Notes under the pieces: model-generated
The model's input: only the letters and a program-made list of their open reading frames with translations
What the model was told of the DNA's origin: nothing
Database searches by the model: none
Part shown: piece after piece, positions 45,402 through 55,816 of the stretch
Layout: the number at the start of each line of letters is the position of its first letter
Numbering within the stretch: the first letter of the stretch is position 1
NCBI GenBank assembly: GCA_902557935.1
Contig: CACECJ010000002.1
Span: 1 to 64,000, forward strand
DNA length: 64,000 nucleotides
Direction of reading: 5' to 3'
DNA from: an uncultured Pelagibacteraceae bacterium
GTDB taxonomy: Bacteria; Pseudomonadota; Alphaproteobacteria; Pelagibacterales; Pelagibacteraceae
Made by a program: the position numbers and the translations under genes

Positions 45402-46690
45402 TTCTTAAAAGGATCTTGAATTAAAATAGTGTCTTCCCTCTCTGGGCTTGTAGAAACACTTGAAATTTTAGCTCCAATAAAATCCTCTAATGCATAAATA
45501 TATTTTTTTGCATTTTCAGGTAAATCTTTCATATTTCTTATACCTTGAGTTTTAGATTTCCAACCTTTGAAAGTTTTATAAATTGGCTTTATGCTAAATT
45601 GATCTTCTGAGGTTGCGGGTAAATAATCTATTACATTTCCGTTCAACTTATATCCTATACACATTTTGATTTCCTCTAAGTCATCTAATACATCAAGTTT
45701 TGTTAAGGCTATTCCATTTATTCCAGAAATCTGAATTGATTGTCTTACAAGAACTCCATCAAACCAACCACATCTTCTTTTTCTCGCAGTTACCGTCCCA
45801 AATTCTTTTCCTCTTTTTCCTATGCTTTCACCTATTTTATCTTTTAGTTCAGTAGGAAAGGGTCCGCTTCCTACTCTTGTAGTATAAGCTTTTGTAATTC
45901 CTAAAACGTATCCAATCTTATCCGGGCCAAGACCAGAGCCAGTAGCTGCAGTTGCTGGCACAGTATTAGAGGATGTTACAAAAGGATAAGTTCCATGATC
46001 AACATCTAAAAGAATCCCTTGAGCACCTTCAAAAAGAATCTTTTTTCTATCTTTAGAGAATTGGCTTAGTTTAAGCCATACTGGCTTTGCAAATTTTAAT
46101 ATTTTTGGAGCAATTTTCAATAACTCATTTTTGATGTCATCTTTTTTATAAATCGTTTTTTTTAAACCTTTTCTTATTGCATTGTGATGTAATAAAACAT
46201 TTTCTAACCTTTTTTCTAGATTACTTTCAGATCTTAAGTCCATTAATCTTATCGATCTTCTGCCAACTTTGTCTTCGTAACAAGGGCCTATACCTCTTCG
46301 AGTAGTGCCAATTTTTCCTTTTCCGGCAGCATCCTCTCTAATTTCGTCCATTTCTTGATGAAATGGTAAAATTAGTGAAGCAGATTCTGATATTATAAAA
46401 TTCTCGGGCTCTACATTTATCCCTTTTTTCTTTATATCATCAATTTCATCTAAAAGTGCCCAAGGGTCAATTACAACACCATTGCCAAGTATTGATATTT
46501 TTCCTTTTCTTACTATGCCAGATGGTAAAAGTCTTAATTTAAAAATTTTCTTATCGATTACAAGTGTGTGTCCTGCGTTATGGCCACCTTGAAAACGTAC
46601 CACTACATCTGCTTCACTCGACAACCAATCTACAATTTTGCCTTTACCCTCATCTCCCCACTGTGATCCTACTACTACAACATTATTCAT
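45398..46690 (-). CDS. purA: Adenylosuccinate synthetase
   Basis: PurA joins IMP and aspartate with GTP, the first step of AMP synthesis. The 430-aa sequence has the P-loop [68 protein letters not shown] and [13 protein letters not shown]. The ATG at 46690 gives the family's usual N-terminus. The stop codon of thiD upstream on the same strand coincides with the start region (one-base overlap). Confidence 0.98.
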   Translation of the reverse strand: MNNVVVVGSQWGDEGKGKIVDWLSSEADVVVRFQGGHNAGHTLVIDKKIFKLRLLPSGIVRKGKISILGNGVVIDPWALLDEIDDIKKKGINVEPENFIISESASLILPFHQEMDEIREDAAGKGKIGTTRRGIGPCYEDKVGRRSIRLMDLRSESNLEKRLENVLLHHNAIRKGLKKTIYKKDDIKNELLKIAPKILKFAKPVWLKLSQFSKDRKKILFEGAQGILLDVDHGTYPFVTSSNTVPATAATGSGLGPDKIGYVLGITKAYTTRVGSGPFPTELKDKIGESIGKRGKEFGTVTARKRRCGWFDGVLVRQSIQISGINGIALTKLDVLDDLEEIKMCIGYKLNGNVIDYLPATSEDQFSIKPIYKTFKGWKSKTQGIRNMKDLPENAKKYIYALEDFIGAKISSVSTSPEREDTILIQDPFKN

Positions 46691-47499
46691 TATAAAAATT
46701 TCTGTTTTACTTTTATTGAATTTAAATGATTGATTGGGCCATGACCTTTACCATAGTTTAAATTTGATCTTATTGCTTGGTTAACATATTTAATCCCCAA
46801 CTCACAAGATCTCTTTAATGGTTTTCCACATGATAAGAATGTTGCAATAGCGCTAGATAAAGTGCATCCAGTCCCGTGAGTATTTTTAGTTTTGATTTTT
46901 TTATTTTTAAATATTTTAAATTCCTTATTATTTAAAAAAACGTCCTCTAAAAGATTTGACTTACTATGACCCCCTTTTACCAGTACATTTTTTGCGCCAA
47001 TTTTGATAAGAAATTTTGCAGCTTTTATCATATCTTTCGTATTCTTAATTTCTACCCCTGTTAAAACTTCAGCTTCAGGAATATTAGGTGTGATTAAAAA
47101 TGACTCCTTTAATAGTTTTTTTTTTAAAGTTTTAATTGCAGACTTATTAATTAATTTTGACCCCCCTTTGGCAATCATAACTGGATCTAATATAATTTTT
47201 CTCTTTATCTTTTTTATAACTTTCAAAACTGATAATATTACTTGTGATGAGTGCAACATTCCTATCTTAACCACATCAGGTTTCATATCAGCACAGGTAA
47301 CTAAAATTTGTTTTTCAATATCTTTGGGACTTAATGGGGTTACTCCAAAAACTCCTTTAGTATTTTGTGCAGTAATGGCTGTTATTGCGGTCATTGCATA
47401 TCCACCTAAAGCTGTAACAGTTTTTATATCCGCCTGAATACCTGCCCCTCCTGAAGAGTCAGATCCAGCGATGATTAAAATTTTTGATTTTGGTTTCAA
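46690..47499 (-). CDS. thiD: Hydroxymethylpyrimidine/phosphomethylpyrimidine kinase
   Basis: ThiD phosphorylates HMP and HMP-phosphate for thiamin synthesis or salvage. The 269-aa ribokinase-fold protein has [50 protein letters not shown] and the anion-hole [15 protein letters not shown]. The start is TTG (TTGAAACCAAAA); no ATG exists before the conserved GSDSSGG. It is one base from the glmM stop. The pathway partners (thiC, thiE) are not in the window; many SAR11 cells take up a pyrimidine precursor, which would make this a salvage kinase (inference). Confidence 0.94.
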   Translation of the reverse strand: MKPKSKILIIAGSDSSGGAGIQADIKTVTALGGYAMTAITAITAQNTKGVFGVTPLSPKDIEKQILVTCADMKPDVVKIGMLHSSQVILSVLKVIKKIKRKIILDPVMIAKGGSKLINKSAIKTLKKKLLKESFLITPNIPEAEVLTGVEIKNTKDMIKAAKFLIKIGAKNVLVKGGHSKSNLLEDVFLNNKEFKIFKNKKIKTKNTHGTGCTLSSAIATFLSCGKPLKRSCELGIKYVNQAIRSNLNYGKGHGPINHLNSIKVKQKFL

Positions 47500-47500
47500 A

Positions 47501-48832
47501 TTAATTTATTGATTTTTTTATAATTTTTATACATTTTAAAATTAAACTTTTATTATTAGACTCTGCCATAATTCTAATCTTAGGTTCAGTGCCAGATTTT
47601 CTTACTAGTATTCTTCCTTTTTTTCCCATAATTGAGTTAGCTAGTTTGATGGCCTTTCTACAACTAGCTTTATTAATTATTTCTTTATCTCTAACCGTCA
47701 CATTTTCTAAGATTTGAGGTAAAGGCTTAAAAACATTTAATAAGGAGCTCGCTCTTTTTCTTTTTCTTAAAGAAAATAAAACCTCTAATGCAACAAGTAG
47801 TCCGTCCCCTGTTGTAGCGAATTTTCCTAAGATTATATGTCCAGATTGCTCACCGCCTAAATTAAAACTTAATTTTTTCATTTTCTCTTTAACATATTTG
47901 TCACCTACTTTTGATCTAGAGAATTTTATTCTCTCTTTTTTTAAAAAGTTTTCTAATCCTAGATTTGACATTAGTGTGCCTACTACACCTCCTTTTAATA
48001 TACCTTTAGACTTCCATCTACGGGCGAGCATTCCGATGATTTGGTCACCATCAATGATTTTTCCTTTCTCATCACACATTATTACCCTGTCAGCATCACC
48101 ATCAAATGAAACACCAATATGAGCTTGATGTTTTTTGACTGCAGATTTAATTCTAGATGGAAACATCGATCCACATTTTTCATTAATATTTAAACCGTTA
48201 GGCTTAATTCCAAGTGCAATCACTTTAGCTCCAAGTTCTCTAAGTAATTTGGGCGCGGCTTTATAGCAAGCTCCATTAGCGCAATCTAAAACTATCTTAG
48301 TCCCTTTCAAATTATAATTTTTTGGGAAATTATTTTTTAGGATTTTTATATATTTTTCATTACCATCTTCTAATCTTTTAACTCTACCTAAGTATTTTGG
48401 ATTAGTTAGTTGTTTCGAATTTTTGGCATCTATTAGTTTCTCTATTTTTTTTTCAATTTTGTTAGATAATTTCATACCATCTGGGCCAAATAATTTAAGC
48501 CCATTGTCAAAATAAGGATTATGAGAAGCTGTGATCATTATACCCATGTTAGCTTTCATTGATTTGGTCAACATGGCTAATCCGTTCGTCGGTAAAGGAC
48601 CCAAAGTAAAAACGTGCATACCACCTGAAACAAGTCCAGAAACCAATGCTGGCTCTAAGGTATATCCAGATAATCTAGTATCTTTTGCTATAATTGCAAT
48701 TTGTTTTATTTTTTTTTGATTTTTGAAGTATGTTCCAGATGCTAAGCCAAATTTAAAAAATTTTTCTCCTGTAATGTTTCCTTGATTTACAGTTCCTCTA
48801 ATGCCATCAGTTCCAAAATATTTATTTTTCAT
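47501..48832 (-). CDS. glmM: Phosphoglucosamine mutase
   Basis: GlmM converts GlcN-6-P to GlcN-1-P for peptidoglycan and lipid A precursors. The 443-aa protein begins KYFGTDGIRGTVNQG. The phosphoserine loop TASHNPYFDNG has the active Ser at residue 103. The metal loop is SFDGDADRVIMCDE, GGEQSGHIILG is the sugar-recognition loop, and RKSGTEPKIRIMAE is the phosphate-binding tail. It follows folP with an 11-base overlap, in the ftsH-folP-glmM order found in many proteobacteria. Confidence 0.97.
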   Translation of the reverse strand: MKNKYFGTDGIRGTVNQGNITGEKFFKFGLASGTYFKNQKKIKQIAIIAKDTRLSGYTLEPALVSGLVSGGMHVFTLGPLPTNGLAMLTKSMKANMGIMITASHNPYFDNGLKLFGPDGMKLSNKIEKKIEKLIDAKNSKQLTNPKYLGRVKRLEDGNEKYIKILKNNFPKNYNLKGTKIVLDCANGACYKAAPKLLRELGAKVIALGIKPNGLNINEKCGSMFPSRIKSAVKKHQAHIGVSFDGDADRVIMCDEKGKIIDGDQIIGMLARRWKSKGILKGGVVGTLMSNLGLENFLKKERIKFSRSKVGDKYVKEKMKKLSFNLGGEQSGHIILGKFATTGDGLLVALEVLFSLRKRKRASSLLNVFKPLPQILENVTVRDKEIINKASCRKAIKLANSIMGKKGRILVRKSGTEPKIRIMAESNNKSLILKCIKIIKKSIN

Positions 48833-49892
48833 ATGTCTTTACCATTTCGTTGTAGATTAAAATACCTTGCTTGATCTCATTAACATCATGCACTCTAAAA
48901 ATTTGAACTCCTTGAGACAATAAAAAAATTACTGAAGCTAAAGTTCCACCTACTCTTTCTTTACTATCAAATTTTCCTGATATCTGATTTATAAACCTTT
49001 TTCTAGAAGTTCCAATCATTATCGGAAGTCCCAAGCTATGAAATAAAGATATTTTAGAAATTAAAGTCAAATTATGTTTCAAAGTTTTTCCAAAACCTAT
49101 TCCTGGATCCAACACTACTTTTTTACTTTTGAATTTTGTGTTTAAGCTTTTTTCAAAAAAATCATAAACATCTAGTAATACATTATTATATTTTGGATTA
49201 TTTTGCATTGTTGAGGGATCACCCTTCATATGATGAAGAACTTTAGGAATATCTAAGTTTTTTAATTTATGAAAAGACATCTTATCATAACTAAAACCAG
49301 AGACATCATTTATCAAATTTACACCATATCTCGTACTTCTTTGCATCAATTCAGATTTTCTAGTATCGATTGATAGACAGGTATTCTTAAATTTATTTTT
49401 AAAATTTTTTATTATATATTTTATTCTATTCCACTCTATTTTTGGGTCTATGTCTTTGGCACCTGGTCTTGTCGACTCACCACCAACATCTATTATATCT
49501 GCTCCAGAATTTATTAAATTATTAATATGTTTAATAGATTTTTTTTTGTTATTATATTTCCCGCCATCTGAGAAACTATCTGGAGTAAGATTTAAAATTC
49601 CCATAATTGATGGTTTCGAAAAATTTACATTTTTTAAGAAATTTTTTCTTTTTAAAATAATTTTTTTTATATCTTTTTTGACTTTTTCTTTTTTTTTCTT
49701 TTCTAATTTTCCAACGTCAAGAATATTTATTAATTTGTAGCTGATTTTGTTTTTTTTTCTCGAAATGATTTCTAAGTTATCAAATGCTATGTTTTTATTA
49801 CCGCAAAGAGGTAGTGCGACTTTTTTTTTAATAAGCTTTTTTGCTTTTTCTCCATAGTAAAAATTACACGCTCTAGTGTAATATTTTATCAT
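48822..49892 (-). CDS. folP: Dihydropteroate synthase with N-terminal extension
   Basis: Joins pABA to the pterin diphosphate in folate synthesis. The DHPS core begins near residue 95 with SIMGILNLTPDSFSDGG, followed by GADIIDVGGESTRPGA, INDVSGF, VLHHMKGDPSTMQ, LDPGIGFGKT and RVHDV near the end. The protein has 356 aa, about 80-90 more than the minimal enzyme. The N-terminal lysine-rich extension has no motif I can name; I recall extended forms in alphaproteobacteria. The ATG at 49892 lies 4 bases after the ftsH stop. Confidence 0.94.
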   Translation of the reverse strand: MIKYYTRACNFYYGEKAKKLIKKKVALPLCGNKNIAFDNLEIISRKKNKISYKLINILDVGKLEKKKKEKVKKDIKKIILKRKNFLKNVNFSKPSIMGILNLTPDSFSDGGKYNNKKKSIKHINNLINSGADIIDVGGESTRPGAKDIDPKIEWNRIKYIIKNFKNKFKNTCLSIDTRKSELMQRSTRYGVNLINDVSGFSYDKMSFHKLKNLDIPKVLHHMKGDPSTMQNNPKYNNVLLDVYDFFEKSLNTKFKSKKVVLDPGIGFGKTLKHNLTLISKISLFHSLGLPIMIGTSRKRFINQISGKFDSKERVGGTLASVIFLLSQGVQIFRVHDVNEIKQGILIYNEMVKTYEK

Positions 49893-49896
49893 GAAT

Positions 49897-51789
49897 TTAG
49901 ATTGCTGGTTTAGGTTTTAATCCTAACGATCCTAGTGCTGATGATTTATTGTCATCACTTTCCTCTTCTTTGAAAGATCTTGTCGGTTTAATATTTTTCA
50001 AAATTAAATCTCTAATTTCATCACCAGATAAAGTTTCATAAATTAATAGAGCTTTAGCAATTTTGTGAAGATCATCGATTTTGTCTGTTAGAACTTTTCT
50101 TGCTCTTTCGTAGCCTTTATCTACTATTTTTTTTACTTCGGCATCAATTTTTCTAGCCGTGTCCTCTGACATATTTTGTTGTTTAGTTACTGACCTACCT
50201 AAAAAAACTTCTTCTTCATTTTCACCATATGCTATAGTACCAAGTTCTGTGCTCATCCCATATTTTGTAACCATGTTTTTTGCCATTTTTGTAACCATAT
50301 CAATATCTGAAGATGCGCCAGAAGTAACTTTATCATGTCCAAAAATTATTTCTTCAGCTATTCTTCCGCCCATAGCTACAGCAATATCTGCATGCATTTT
50401 TTCTCTAGAAACTGATAATTGATCTCTCTCTGGCAATCTCATTACCATTCCCAAAGCTCTTCCTCTTGGAATAATAGTTGCTTTATGAATTGGATCAGAT
50501 GCTTTTTCATTAAGCGCAACAATTGCATGGCCACCTTCGTGATAAGCTGTCAATTTTTTCTCGTCTTCTGACATTACCATTGATCTTCTTTCTGCTCCCA
50601 TCATAACCTTGTCTTTTGCTTCTTCTACATCAGACATTGTTACAACTCTCTTATTTTTCCTAGCTGCTAGTAGAGCAGACTCATTAATTAAATTTGCTAA
50701 ATCAGCACCAGAGAAACCAGGGGTTCCTCTAGCAATTGTTCTTAATTTTACATCAGGCCCTACATTTACCTTTTTGACGTGAACTTTTAAAATAGCTTCT
50801 CTGCCTATTATGTCAGGATTACCTACAACTACTTGCCTGTCAAATCTACCTGGCCTCAATAAAGCGGGATCAAGAACATCTGGTCTATTAGTTGCTGCGA
50901 TTAAAATAATACCCTCATTAGTGTCGAAACCATCCATTTCTACAAGAAGCTGATTTAAGGTTTGTTCTCTCTCGTCATTACCTCCGCCTAATCCAGCTCC
51001 TCTACTTCTACCTACCGCATCTATTTCATCAATAAAAATTATACATGGTGAATGTTTTTTTCCTTGTTCAAACATGTCTCTTACTCTAGATGCTCCAACT
51101 CCTACAAACATTTCGACAAAATCAGATCCGGAAATTGAAAAGAATGGCACATTAGCCTCTCCAGCAATAGCTTTAGCTAAAAGTGTCTTACCTGTACCTG
51201 GTGGACCTATTAAAAGTGCACCTTTTGGAATTTTACCTCCCAATCTGCTAAATTTTTTTGGATCTTTTAAAAATTCAACTATTTCTTCTACTTCTTCTTT
51301 TGCTTCCTCAACACCAGCAACATCATTGAAGGTAACTTTGCCTTGAGCCTCATTTAAAAGTTTTGCTTTAGATCTTCCGAAGCCCATTGCACCACCTTTT
51401 CCTCCTTGCATTTGACGCATAAAAAATATCCAAACACCTATTAATAACAACATAGGGAACCAAGATAATAGAATACCTAATAATGATGGCATTTTATCTT
51501 CTTGAGGCGAAGCTACAATACTTACTCCGTTTGATGAAAGTTTATCAACTAGCTCGGGATAATTAGGTGAATATGTTGTAAAATTATTTCCATCGGCTAA
51601 AACACCTTTAATGTTATTGCCTTGAATTTGAACTTCAACAACTCTCCCAGCCTCTACCTCATTTAAGAAATTTGAAAATGCAAGGGAGTTTTGTTGTCTG
51701 TTTATTTTTTCTGGATCTTGAAACATATTGAATAATCCTACTGATAATAAGACTATTATGACCCACATGACTAAATTTTTTACATTCAT
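49897..51789 (-). CDS. ftsH: ATP-dependent zinc metalloprotease FtsH
   Basis: A membrane-bound AAA+ protease that removes damaged membrane proteins and regulators. The 630-aa protein has two N-terminal membrane helices (about 5-22 and 103-123) flanking a periplasmic domain. Walker A GPPGTGKT is at 195-202, Walker B is [13 protein letters not shown], and the SRH region ends LLRPGRFDR. The zinc motif is H417-E-G-G-H421, where most FtsH proteins have HEAGH. The third zinc ligand region (GASSDI) is present. tilS lies upstream and folP downstream, as in many proteobacteria. Confidence 0.98.
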   Translation of the reverse strand: MNVKNLVMWVIIVLLSVGLFNMFQDPEKINRQQNSLAFSNFLNEVEAGRVVEVQIQGNNIKGVLADGNNFTTYSPNYPELVDKLSSNGVSIVASPQEDKMPSLLGILLSWFPMLLLIGVWIFFMRQMQGGKGGAMGFGRSKAKLLNEAQGKVTFNDVAGVEEAKEEVEEIVEFLKDPKKFSRLGGKIPKGALLIGPPGTGKTLLAKAIAGEANVPFFSISGSDFVEMFVGVGASRVRDMFEQGKKHSPCIIFIDEIDAVGRSRGAGLGGGNDEREQTLNQLLVEMDGFDTNEGIILIAATNRPDVLDPALLRPGRFDRQVVVGNPDIIGREAILKVHVKKVNVGPDVKLRTIARGTPGFSGADLANLINESALLAARKNKRVVTMSDVEEAKDKVMMGAERRSMVMSEDEKKLTAYHEGGHAIVALNEKASDPIHKATIIPRGRALGMVMRLPERDQLSVSREKMHADIAVAMGGRIAEEIIFGHDKVTSGASSDIDMVTKMAKNMVTKYGMSTELGTIAYGENEEEVFLGRSVTKQQNMSEDTARKIDAEVKKIVDKGYERARKVLTDKIDDLHKIAKALLIYETLSGDEIRDLILKNIKPTRSFKEEESDDNKSSALGSLGLKPKPAI

Positions 51790-51823
51790 AATTTAATAAA
51801 TAATCATTAAAAATTGATTAACA

Positions 51824-51854
51824 AGTATACTAATAAAAAATATTAAGTTGTAAA
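51824..51854 (-). promoter_or_regulatory. Candidate promoter of ftsH
   Basis: On the minus strand TTTACA (51849-51854) and TATACT (51824-51829) are 19 bases apart, about 35 bases upstream of the ftsH ATG in the tilS/ftsH gap. The -10 is good but the spacing is long. I could not identify a convincing sigma32 promoter here. Confidence 0.3.
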
Positions 51855-51885
51855 TAAGACAAAATATAACAATTTTAGAGGAATA

Positions 51886-52905
51886 TTACTTTTTTTCCAA
51901 TTTTAAGGTCAAATAACCTGGTTTCTTTATAAATAAACACCCCCCGAGAGTAGATCTAGAAAAATTTCTGTTACTTAAATTATTTATCAAATTCATAACT
52001 TTTTTTGATCTTAGATTATAATAGTTGCCTTTAAGAGTTCTAATTGAATTATTGATTAAAGTCATTTTTGTCTCATTATTTAAACAGTTAAATTTTGTGG
52101 TATTAATCAGTAATAAATTTTTTCTTTTCCTTACTATTTCTTTAAAAGTTTTTTTAAAATAACTCTCCAAAGTTGAGCTGCTAGAGGCTAAATTATTAAT
52201 AGATCTTATAATCTGATCATAATTTATTCCACTTTGCTCTAAGGGTTTTTTTAGTTTTCTTATATTAGTTCTTAAATACTTCGAATTGTAATTAGATGGG
52301 TCTTTAATATATTTGCCGAATACTAATCTCGAAATTTTTATCAATTGATTTTTTTTTACATCAAGCAATGGCCTATAAATCTTAGCTTTGTTATTAAAAC
52401 TACTAAGTGTTTTCATAGCTGATAAACCTTTTAATCCACTTCCCCTTGAAAGACGAATTAAAAAGGTCTCGACTTGATCTTCTAAATTATGAGCAGTTAG
52501 TATAACTTTGGCTTTTTGTTTGGAGCAATACTCTTGCAATTTCGTATATCTTATTAATCTAGCCTCATTTTGAATGTTTTTTTTAATTTTTTTTCTATTG
52601 GTAAAAATTTTCAATTTAATTTTTTTCGTTTTCAAAAGATTTTTAACTTGTAAGGCCTCTTTCCCTGAATTTTTTCTAATATTATGATTTATCAAAACAT
52701 AATAAATTTTTGTTTTGTGCTCATAACTAAAAGATTTTGCCAAGGCGGCTAAGGCTAGACTATCTGGACCGCCAGAAACTGCAATTATCAATTTTTCTTG
52801 TTTTAAAATTTTAAGTTTTTTTTTAAAATCTAAATAAATTATTCTAAGATCATTAAAATCTTTAAAATTGTTTTTAAGATTTACAATTGAATTTTTTTTG
52901 CTCAT
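51886..52905 (-). CDS. tilS: tRNA(Ile)-lysidine synthase
   Basis: TilS converts the wobble C of tRNA-Ile(CAU) to lysidine so that it reads AUA, a codon that must be frequent in this AT-rich genome. The 339-aa protein has the PP-loop IIAVSGGPDSLALAALA (SGGPDS at residues 44-49), LINHNIRKNSGKEA, ILTAHNLEDQVETFLIRLSRGSGLKGL and RPLLDVKK. It is shorter than E. coli TilS, like other compact forms. Its start lies 32 bases inside the 3' end of cpoB. Confidence 0.95.
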   Translation of the reverse strand: MSKKNSIVNLKNNFKDFNDLRIIYLDFKKKLKILKQEKLIIAVSGGPDSLALAALAKSFSYEHKTKIYYVLINHNIRKNSGKEALQVKNLLKTKKIKLKIFTNRKKIKKNIQNEARLIRYTKLQEYCSKQKAKVILTAHNLEDQVETFLIRLSRGSGLKGLSAMKTLSSFNNKAKIYRPLLDVKKNQLIKISRLVFGKYIKDPSNYNSKYLRTNIRKLKKPLEQSGINYDQIIRSINNLASSSSTLESYFKKTFKEIVRKRKNLLLINTTKFNCLNNETKMTLINNSIRTLKGNYYNLRSKKVMNLINNLSNRNFSRSTLGGCLFIKKPGYLTLKLEKK

Positions 52906-53842
52906 ATTGAGCTTTTTGTAACACAGACTTGCTAGCTTTTGGATATTCTTTTTTAATACCAGATATCATCTTACATCCTTGGTCTTTTTCGCCTAGTTGA
53001 ACCATGGTGATACCTAACTTTAATAAATTATCTGGAGCTTTAATACTTTTCGGATAATTTTGATACCCGTCCAAGTATGCTGTAGCGGCGTCAGAATAAA
53101 GTTGTCTTATTCTAAAAGTTTCCCCGTACCAATATTGTGCACTACCGGCTAAGTCATGGTCTTTATTTTTTTCTATGAATTCTGCTAGTGCAAACTCAGC
53201 AGTTTCATAATCTCCTATCTTCATAAAGCTTACTGCAAAATCATATTGCTCTTTAGGTGGTTTGTTAGGAAGTAATGATTCTTTTTTTTCTGGCTCTTCA
53301 GTTATAACTGTTTGAGCACTCTCAACTGAATTTAATGTTTGATTAGCAGGTAAGTTCTGAGTTTTATACCCAGGATTAGCTCCAAAGTCCTGTGGTTTAC
53401 TTGTGCCAGGAAGTTGAACTTGTTTTTTTTCTTTGATTTGAGTTGATCCAGACTCTAAATCTGAAAATCTAAGCTGAGTATCAGATTGTATCTTTGTAAC
53501 TCTTGTTGACAACTTATCTAATTTGAAATTAACTTCCTCAAACTTATTCGTCAATTCACGAAATTGATCTTCTATATTATTTAATTTTAAAAGATGTTTA
53601 GTTAGAATATCTTCATTTAATCCATCCGATTTTAATGAAGATTTAAGTGCAGAAGATGCTGTAACATCGGATTTATTATAAACTGCTTTTTCTAAAGTTT
53701 TAAGATCTTTAGTTATTACTTGTATTTGATCAGAAATAGACTTTAGATAAATTTCTTCTTCCTCGGCATTTAAAAATGTAAAGAATGTTAGAATCGCAAA
53801 TACCAAAAAATTTATTTTTTTAAATTCTCTGATGAAAATCAT
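52874..53842 (-). CDS. cpoB: Tol-Pal cell division coordinator CpoB (YbgF)
   Basis: A periplasmic protein linking Tol-Pal and peptidoglycan synthesis during constriction. The ORF track opens at a GTG (53860); the ATG at 53842 gives a clean signal peptide (MIFIREFKKINFLVFAILTFFTFLNA) and 322 aa. A coiled-coil region (about residues 35-120) is followed by a linker. Then come C-terminal TPR repeats starting KEQYDFAVSFMKIGDYETAE and QYWYGETFRIRQLYSDAATAYL. It follows pal but is separated from it by a strong hairpin terminator, so it needs readthrough or its own promoter. Confidence 0.9.
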   Translation of the reverse strand: MIFIREFKKINFLVFAILTFFTFLNAEEEEIYLKSISDQIQVITKDLKTLEKAVYNKSDVTASSALKSSLKSDGLNEDILTKHLLKLNNIEDQFRELTNKFEEVNFKLDKLSTRVTKIQSDTQLRFSDLESGSTQIKEKKQVQLPGTSKPQDFGANPGYKTQNLPANQTLNSVESAQTVITEEPEKKESLLPNKPPKEQYDFAVSFMKIGDYETAEFALAEFIEKNKDHDLAGSAQYWYGETFRIRQLYSDAATAYLDGYQNYPKSIKAPDNLLKLGITMVQLGEKDQGCKMISGIKKEYPKASKSVLQKAQYEQKKFNCKS

Positions 53843-53869
53843 AGTTCTTTTTAATTTCACAAAATGGCA

Positions 53870-53908
53870 AAAAAAAGACCCTTTAATATCTTATATTAAA
53901 GGGTCTTT
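53870..53908 (-). terminator. Rho-independent terminator between pal and cpoB
   Basis: A perfect 16-bp stem (AAAGACCCTTTAATAT and its exact complement) with a 3-base loop occupies 53874-53908. On the minus strand it ends in a run of U residues. It lies 17 bases after the pal stop and ends 28 bases before the cpoB ATG. Confidence 0.85.
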
Positions 53909-53924
53909 AAGTTTTGTAAGTTAT

Positions 53925-54401
53925 TTAATTTACTTTGACTGTTACTGATCTTCTATTTTGTGACCAAGATAATGGCGAAGATTTTGGATTAACTGGTTTT
54001 TCCTTTCCGTAACTAATTACTGAAATCCGTTTACCCGATATTCCATAAGTCATTAAATAATCTCTAGCTGCATTTGCTCGTCTTTCGCCTAATGCTAAGT
54101 TATATTCTCTTGTTCCTCTTTCATCAGCATGACCCTCGATTGTAACATTAAGATTTTTATTTTTTCTTAAATACGTAGCTTGTTTTCTTAATGTTGCTCT
54201 TGAAGCAGTTGTCAAAGAAGATTTATTAGTTGCAAAAAACACTCTGTCAGGAACACCGGTTGCTAAAAACTCAACTGTCTCTTTTCCAGTATACACATCT
54301 CCGTCAATATCACCTGATTTTTTTGCCGTAGAACATGCGCTTAGTAAAAGTGTAGTAAATATTACTAAAAATATGTTTTTTAAATTCGTTTTCAATGTCA
54401 T
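53925..54401 (-). CDS. pal: Peptidoglycan-associated lipoprotein Pal
   Basis: An outer-membrane lipoprotein that binds peptidoglycan and TolB. The 158-aa precursor has a lipoprotein signal with lipobox LLSAC and the lipidated Cys at residue 23. The OmpA-like domain carries FFATNKSSLTTASRATLRKQA, VTIEGHADERGTREYNLALGERRANAA and ISYGKEKPV. An AGGGGAT ribosome-binding site precedes the ATG. It follows tolB by 75 bases and is followed by a strong terminator, which fits a highly expressed single message. Confidence 0.97.
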   Translation of the reverse strand: MTLKTNLKNIFLVIFTTLLLSACSTAKKSGDIDGDVYTGKETVEFLATGVPDRVFFATNKSSLTTASRATLRKQATYLRKNKNLNVTIEGHADERGTREYNLALGERRANAARDYLMTYGISGKRISVISYGKEKPVNPKSSPLSWSQNRRSVTVKVN

Positions 54402-54476
54402 TTTATCCCCTAGGTTTATTGTGGTTATTTCAAATTATTAGAAATTATTCAAGTATATTTTGCATAAAATTCAACC

Positions 54477-55814
54477 TCACTTAGATAATAAAGAGGACCA
54501 AGATGGGTCTGAAGCGTCAGTTTTCGTAGAAAGCCTTCTTTCATTGTATCCTGTTATATCAATAGACCATAATTTTGCGGAAAATCCCTCTCCTTTTTCC
54601 CCCGCTTTTGTTTCTCTATAAAACACTAAAACTCTTCCATTGGGAGACCACGAGGGAGCTTCCTGATAGTAATTTTCGGTAAGTAATCTTTCACCTGTTC
54701 CATCAGTTCTCATCACGCCAATAAAAAATCTTCCTTTATGCATTTTGGTAAAAGCTATTAAGTCCCCTCTAGGTGACCACACCGGTGTTCCATATATTCC
54801 CTTACCAAATGTAATTCTTTTTACATTTCTCCCGTCACTTCTCATAACATAAATTTGTTGTAAACCACTTCTATCAGAATTAAAGGCAATAAATTTACCA
54901 TCTGGTGAAAATGAAGGAGAGGTATCTATAGATGAATGTTCGGTTATTCGCTCTACAACTCTAGTGTCCAAATCCATTGTATAGATATCTGAGTTTCCAT
55001 CCTTAGCAAAACTCATTATAATTTTTTTTCCGTTTGGTGAAAATCTTGGAGCGAATGTCATTCCTGGAAAATTACCAACAACTTCTTGAGTACCGGTTTC
55101 AATATCTAAAAGATAAACTCTTGGCATATTTCTAAAATATGACATATAGGTAACCATTTGATTAGTTGGATTAAATCTTGGTGTGAGAACTAGTTCATTA
55201 CCTAAAGTAAGATATTTTGTATTAAATCCATCTTGATCCATTATCGCAAGCTTTTTAACTCTTTGATTTTTTGGTCCACTTTCGGCTACATATATTATTC
55301 TTGTATCGAAGTAACCCTCCTCACCTGTTAGTCTCTCATAAATTTTATCTGAAATTATATGAGCCACCCTTCTCCAATTAGAAGGAGTGGTCGTAAACGC
55401 TAAGGCTGTCATTTCTTGAGCAGCAGTTAAATCCCATAATCTAAACTCAACTTTTAATTTACCGTTTTTAATTAAAAGTTTCCCAGTCACTAACGCTTGT
55501 GCTTTTATCAATCTCCAATCTTCGAATCTCGGTTTAAGATGTGCGATGTCTGGTTTTTGAACAAACGCATCCCTTTTCAATGGATTAAACAAACCTGTAC
55601 TTTTAAAGTTTTTCTCAATTATTTCAGATATATTTAAACCCAAGTCTTTTATTTTCAAATTTTCAACTTTTTCAGAACTAATATCTACATGCAACGGTGA
55701 TACTGCGATCGGCAAAGGATCTAAATTACCTCGCGTAATATCGATCTCAATTAATGCGTGTAGATTTTTTAAAGAAAATAAATTGAATAAAATTATAAAG
55801 AAAATTTTTTTCAT
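54477..55814 (-). CDS. tolB: Tol-Pal system periplasmic protein TolB
   Basis: A periplasmic beta-propeller that connects TolA and Pal. The 445-aa precursor has a signal peptide (residues 1-20, ending NLHA). An N-terminal alpha/beta domain is followed by WD40-like TolB repeats of the type [42 protein letters not shown] and [14 protein letters not shown]. It starts 2 bases after the tolA stop and belongs to the tolQRAB run. Confidence 0.97.
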   Translation of the reverse strand: MKKIFFIILFNLFSLKNLHALIEIDITRGNLDPLPIAVSPLHVDISSEKVENLKIKDLGLNISEIIEKNFKSTGLFNPLKRDAFVQKPDIAHLKPRFEDWRLIKAQALVTGKLLIKNGKLKVEFRLWDLTAAQEMTALAFTTTPSNWRRVAHIISDKIYERLTGEEGYFDTRIIYVAESGPKNQRVKKLAIMDQDGFNTKYLTLGNELVLTPRFNPTNQMVTYMSYFRNMPRVYLLDIETGTQEVVGNFPGMTFAPRFSPNGKKIIMSFAKDGNSDIYTMDLDTRVVERITEHSSIDTSPSFSPDGKFIAFNSDRSGLQQIYVMRSDGRNVKRITFGKGIYGTPVWSPRGDLIAFTKMHKGRFFIGVMRTDGTGERLLTENYYQEAPSWSPNGRVLVFYRETKAGEKGEGFSAKLWSIDITGYNERRLSTKTDASDPSWSSLLSK

Positions 55815-55816
55815 TT

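Noticed and set aside
47003-47437. 144-aa plus-strand ORF
   Set aside because: Antisense shadow of thiD, which has complete family motifs on the minus strand.
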